This document shows positions 61,230 to 64,000 of a stretch of DNA of 64,000 bases, piece after piece. The stretch is from the NCBI GenBank assembly GCA_951813605.1, contig OX638379.1, forward strand, positions 5,282,062 through 5,346,061, written 5' to 3'. Under the pieces are notes generated by a model that was given only the letters and a program-made list of their open reading frames with translations, was not told where the DNA came from and did no database searches. Made by a program: the position numbers and the translations under genes. Source of the stretch: an uncultured Bryobacterales bacterium. GTDB taxonomy: Bacteria > Acidobacteriota > Terriglobia > Bryobacterales > UBA6623. Position 1 is the stretch's first letter; every line of letters begins with the position of its first letter.

Positions 61230-62603
61230 ATGTCGACAGCCATAGCCATTGCCTCTTGGAGCTGCGGGCTCCTAGCGCTCGTTGCCGCGGTGGGCTGCCG
61301 GGCCGCTCCTGAAGGCACGGTCGCCTTCGTCAACGTGCATGTCCTTCCCATGGACGGCGAGCGCGTGCTGAATGGCCAGACCGTGGTGACTTCTCTCGGG
61401 CTCGTCGACGAGATGGGCCCTTCAGGCGAGGTCAGCGCTCCAAGGGGAGCGGAGATCATTGACGGTCAAGGTCTGTACCTCATGCCCGGCTTTACAGAGA
61501 TGCACGGGCACCTGCCGGGCCCCGATACGCCTCCGGAGGAAGTTGACCGGATCCTCTACCTGTTCCTGTCAAACGGAGTGACCACCGTGCGCGGCATGAT
61601 CGGGAACGCCTCCCACCTGGAACTGCGACGGCAGATCGAGTCCGGAGAGCGCCTGGGGCCCACGATATACGCGGCAGGTCCGGCCTTCCGTTCCACGCCG
61701 GAATTGACAGTCGAGGCAGCTCGGCTCAGAGTCCGTGAGCAAGAGCAAGCTGGATTTGACCTGCTCAAGATATTGGAAGGCCTTAGCGTCGAGGTCTATG
61801 ACGCCATCGCTGACGAGGCGAACAAGGCCGGGATTCGGTTTGGCGGGCATGTGCCCAATGCGGTGGGTCTGCTGAGCGCGCTCGCGGCAGGCCAAGGCAG
61901 CATTGATCATTTGGACAATTTCTTGCAGGCCCTTGAAGCCGATGACTCCCCTTTCAAGAACGCCGACACGGCCACTGGATCCCGCGACTTGGGCCTTCAT
62001 GCCGATGAAGCGAAGATCCCCGCCGTCGTCGCCGCCACCAAGCTAGCGAATGCGTCGGTCGTTCCGACGATGGCGTTGTGGGAGACATTCAACGCCGACT
62101 TGCCTGTGGAGCACTACACGAGCTTCGACGAGTTAAAGTACATGCGGCGGGAGACAGTTGACCGATGGATCGAATCGCAGAAAGGGCGGCGAGAACGCTT
62201 GAATTCCGAAGCGGGCGCCCGCGTCATCGAGATTCGCAAGAAGGTGCTCCGGGCGCTGCAGGAGGAGGGGGCGCGTATCGTTTTTGGCACGGACGCCCCG
62301 CAGGTCTTTAGCGTTCCGGGATTTTCTATCCATCGTGAGATTGAAATCATGGCAGCGGCCGGAATGACGCCGTACGAGATCATTGCGTCAGGTACGCGAA
62401 ACGCGGCCGAGCACTTCGGCACTAACGAATTCGGTCAAGTCGCGGTCGGCACTCGCGCGGACCTTTTGCTGCTCGAGGCTAACCCGTTCGATGATGCCTC
62501 GAACATAGCCCGCCAAGCAGGCGTGATGGTGCGAGGCCGCTGGATGCCGAGAGAGGAGATTCAGGCCGAGCTGGAGGAACTCGCTGCAAGTGCGGGGAAC
62601 TGA
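61230..62603 (+). CDS. Secreted amidohydrolase (imidazolonepropionase/prolidase-like)
   Basis: 457 residues from ATG 61230 (a GTG at 61209 is an alternative). A lipobox-like end of signal (LVAAVGC) makes it a probable lipoprotein. The amidohydrolase barrel shows LMPGFTEMHGHLPGPD (metal His pair, near 92), FDLLKILEGLS (possible carboxylated Lys, near 178), GGHVPN (His, near 204), GSIDHLDNF (His, near 222) and VFGTDAPQVF (Asp, near 350). The end VAVGTRADLLLLEANPFDD is the standard closing motif. Secreted members commonly cleave peptides or cyclic amides (Xaa-Pro or ring hydrolysis). No operon partner is seen. Confidence 0.86.
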   Translation: MSTAIAIASWSCGLLALVAAVGCRAAPEGTVAFVNVHVLPMDGERVLNGQTVVTSLGLVDEMGPSGEVSAPRGAEIIDGQGLYLMPGFTEMHGHLPGPDTPPEEVDRILYLFLSNGVTTVRGMIGNASHLELRRQIESGERLGPTIYAAGPAFRSTPELTVEAARLRVREQEQAGFDLLKILEGLSVEVYDAIADEANKAGIRFGGHVPNAVGLLSALAAGQGSIDHLDNFLQALEADDSPFKNADTATGSRDLGLHADEAKIPAVVAATKLANASVVPTMALWETFNADLPVEHYTSFDELKYMRRETVDRWIESQKGRRERLNSEAGARVIEIRKKVLRALQEEGARIVFGTDAPQVFSVPGFSIHREIEIMAAAGMTPYEIIASGTRNAAEHFGTNEFGQVAVGTRADLLLLEANPFDDASNIARQAGVMVRGRWMPREEIQAELEELAASAGN

Positions 62604-62951
62604 CTCGCAACCCGAGGCCCCGCGAGCCGCGAAGCATTTGCGGCTTGCGGTAGCGTTCGGCCCGCTGGGCAAGCGCTTCGAGCCATGTATTGCGGCTGTC
62701 AGCGGCCGAGCATTCCAAGGCATCGGTTTCGCTTCGAGACGCTCGAGCGTCGATTCGGATCAGAGCCTTCCGCGGGTTCGCTGCCACGTAAGAATCCATG
62801 CGCTGCGGCGCGCTAGGTAGAGCGGGCGGGCCCGGGCGCCGCTGCAAGCAGCTTCGAATCCCAGTGCACCGCAAGGTTCGCTGAAGCAATTGCTTCGGCG
62901 CTCCTCAGTTCGGACAATCCTGGGGTGGTGCGCAGCGGGCATCGCGCCAGT
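62604..62951. other. Intergenic stretch without a gene
   Basis: About 350 bases between the amidohydrolase and the end of the receptor remnant. No credible frame. A T-loop-like TTCGAAT at 62852-62858 lacks a matching tRNA fold around it. G+C remains high, and no terminator is evident. Confidence 0.45.
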
Positions 62952-64000
62952 CTAATTGGGCCGGAAACTCCAGCGCATTCCGACCCGGAACGTCCTCCCG
63001 AAATCGGTGCGGTAAAACGTGGGCTGCGCGTCCTTCAAGTGCGAATCGGTCGAGTCAAGCAGATTGTCAAACGCGAAATACGTCTCCAGGCCCGCCTTGA
63101 TCGGCTTGGCCGCATACCAGTCCCACACTTGGTAGGCATCGCTGACCACAGTTCGAAAGATATCACCAACCACTCCTTGGCGCCCGCCCGCAATCGGCCA
63201 CTTGCCGAAGTAGGTGCCGCGCGGAACTCAAGAAGCCGGACCACCAATTCACCAGAAATCCCGTGTCCCCTCGCAAGCTGAATGTGCCGAGCGATCCGCC
63301 GGACGCATTGAAATTTGCGTCGAAGCGTTCTCGGGGATCGCGCGTAATCAATTTGATTACGCCTCCGATGGCATCCGAGCCGTAGAGTGCCGACGACGCG
63401 CCTTTCACAACCTCGATCCGATCCAGACGATTCGTGGATTGACGATCCATGTTGAGGATGCCCTCCTTGATACCGCGGGCACCTACAACTGGGTATCCAT
63501 CTAGGAGCACAAGAGATTGTCGCGAATCAATTCCTTGGATCTGGGTCTCGGAACGCGTGCCAGACGAGCCGCTCCGCGTGACAATTCCGGATTCCTCCGT
63601 AAGGACATCGCTGACCCTTTCGTAACCGGAATCAACGATTTGATTCCTCGAAATCATAGCGACCCGTGCAACTGAATCCTCGGCCAGTTCCGTCTCGCGA
63701 GAGCCCGAAACTACCACAGAATGCGATAGGATTGCAGGCGCGAGACGCAAGACGATGACCTTATCGCGGTCCTGCGGAAGAGCAATCTCCACCGAAGAGG
63801 TCTCGAAACCTGGCAGCGCAGCGCTGATGCGGTATCGGCCATCCCGCAAGTCAACTAGGAAAGCGCCGTGCTTGGAACTTCGGGATGCCGTTTGCAGCCC
63901 GGTTTTCAGGTTGTTCGCGAAGACGGTCGCTCCGTGCAAAGTTGCGCCAAATATGTCTCGTACTTGGACTGACGTTGAAAATTCAGTTTGGGCTGCGGTG
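62952..64000 (-). pseudogene. TonB-dependent receptor (BtuB/FepA-like), barrel mostly deleted; 5' end off the right edge
   Basis: The frame enters at the right edge (TAQTEFSTSVQVRDIFGA) with a carboxypeptidase-regulatory-like domain (GAFLVDLRDGRYRISAALPG), then the TonB plug: SRNQIVDSGYERVSDVLTEE, RSETQIQGIDSRQSLVLLDG, VVKGASSALYGSDAIGGVIK. About two barrel strands follow (GSLGTFSLRGDTGFLVNWW), and the frame then stops (63163). A different frame just after it holds only the last barrel strands: RGTYFGKWPIAGGRQG, KAGLETYFAFDNLLDS and TFRVGMRWSFRPN to the stop at 62952. About 400 residues of barrel are missing, with a frame change near 63215-63225. Either a real deletion or a bad join made this. 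Confidence 0.72.

Noticed and set aside
62811..62870. tRNA-like segment (GGTAGAGCG followed by TTCGAAT)
   Set aside because: No acceptor stem, the T-stem does not pair, and no anticodon arm is found.
1..64000. CRISPR array, prophage, integrase or insertion sequence
   Set aside because: No evenly spaced direct repeats, no transposase, integrase or phage structural motifs were seen in any frame.

Overview
The window looks like a chromosomal piece of an Acidobacteriota genome, most likely the Bryobacterales/Solibacter group. The evidence is a Solibacter-type C-terminal domain (TIGR03437) at the left edge, a paired DUF1549/DUF1553 (PSD1) cytochrome protein and DUF1501 protein, a large Oar-like TonB receptor beside a CRTAC1 (ASPIC/UnbV) protein and a TPR protein, many Tat-signal 'cytoplasmic-type' enzymes, and high GC. 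No tRNA, rRNA, CRISPR array, phage or intact insertion sequence was seen. Several gaps of 300-1000 bases and at least two decayed genes suggest a non-streamlined, partly eroding region.

Layout. 1-2081: end of a secreted protein, then an NCS2 purine-type permease. 2143-10485: two divergent, tightly coupled transcription units (leftward PRISE-type reductase, CoA-transferase, Gfo/Idh oxidoreductase; rightward SDR, 2-oxopentenoate hydratase-like, PanE-like reductase, enoyl-CoA hydratase, acyl-CoA dehydrogenase) that read as one catabolic pathway through CoA thioesters. 10486-12279: mostly non-coding, with one small membrane protein and several hairpins. 12280-16214: PSD1 and DUF1501 pair. 16750-27930: a leftward block for uptake and breakdown of a probably sulfated sugar (sulfatase, MFS carrier, GH38-type glycosidase, sodium symporter, enolase-superfamily dehydratase, SDR, DHDPS-type aldolase), followed upstream by the wreck of a formylglycine-generating-enzyme-type gene. 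28867-36544: exonuclease carrying two compensating frameshifts, TPR protein, Oar-like receptor, divergent CRTAC1 protein. 36554-43811: HAD dehalogenase-like protein, MerR-TPR protein, zinc-ribbon membrane protein and a 1.5-kaa topoisomerase III-RecQ fusion. 44017-50651: MeaB and methylmalonyl-CoA epimerase, a GAF-SpoIIE phosphatase, hemE/hemG with a possibly leaderless promoter, an SH3-like lipoprotein and a four-CxxC miniprotein. 50806-62603: exported and redox proteins, including a rhodanese lipoprotein with an in-frame TGA exactly at its catalytic cysteine codon, a small RNA gene with its own promoter and terminator, and a cytochrome c plus Tat-exported thiamine-diphosphate enzyme. 62952-64000: a TonB receptor remnant lacking most of its barrel, running off the right edge.

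The strongest candidates for something new are the putative selenocysteine rhodanese (53887-54330), the small RNA (57799-57912), the topoisomerase III-RecQ fusion (39318-43811) and the Tat-exported thiamine-diphosphate enzyme with its cytochrome (58097-60966). Family calls come from motifs recognised by eye. Nothing was searched against a database.
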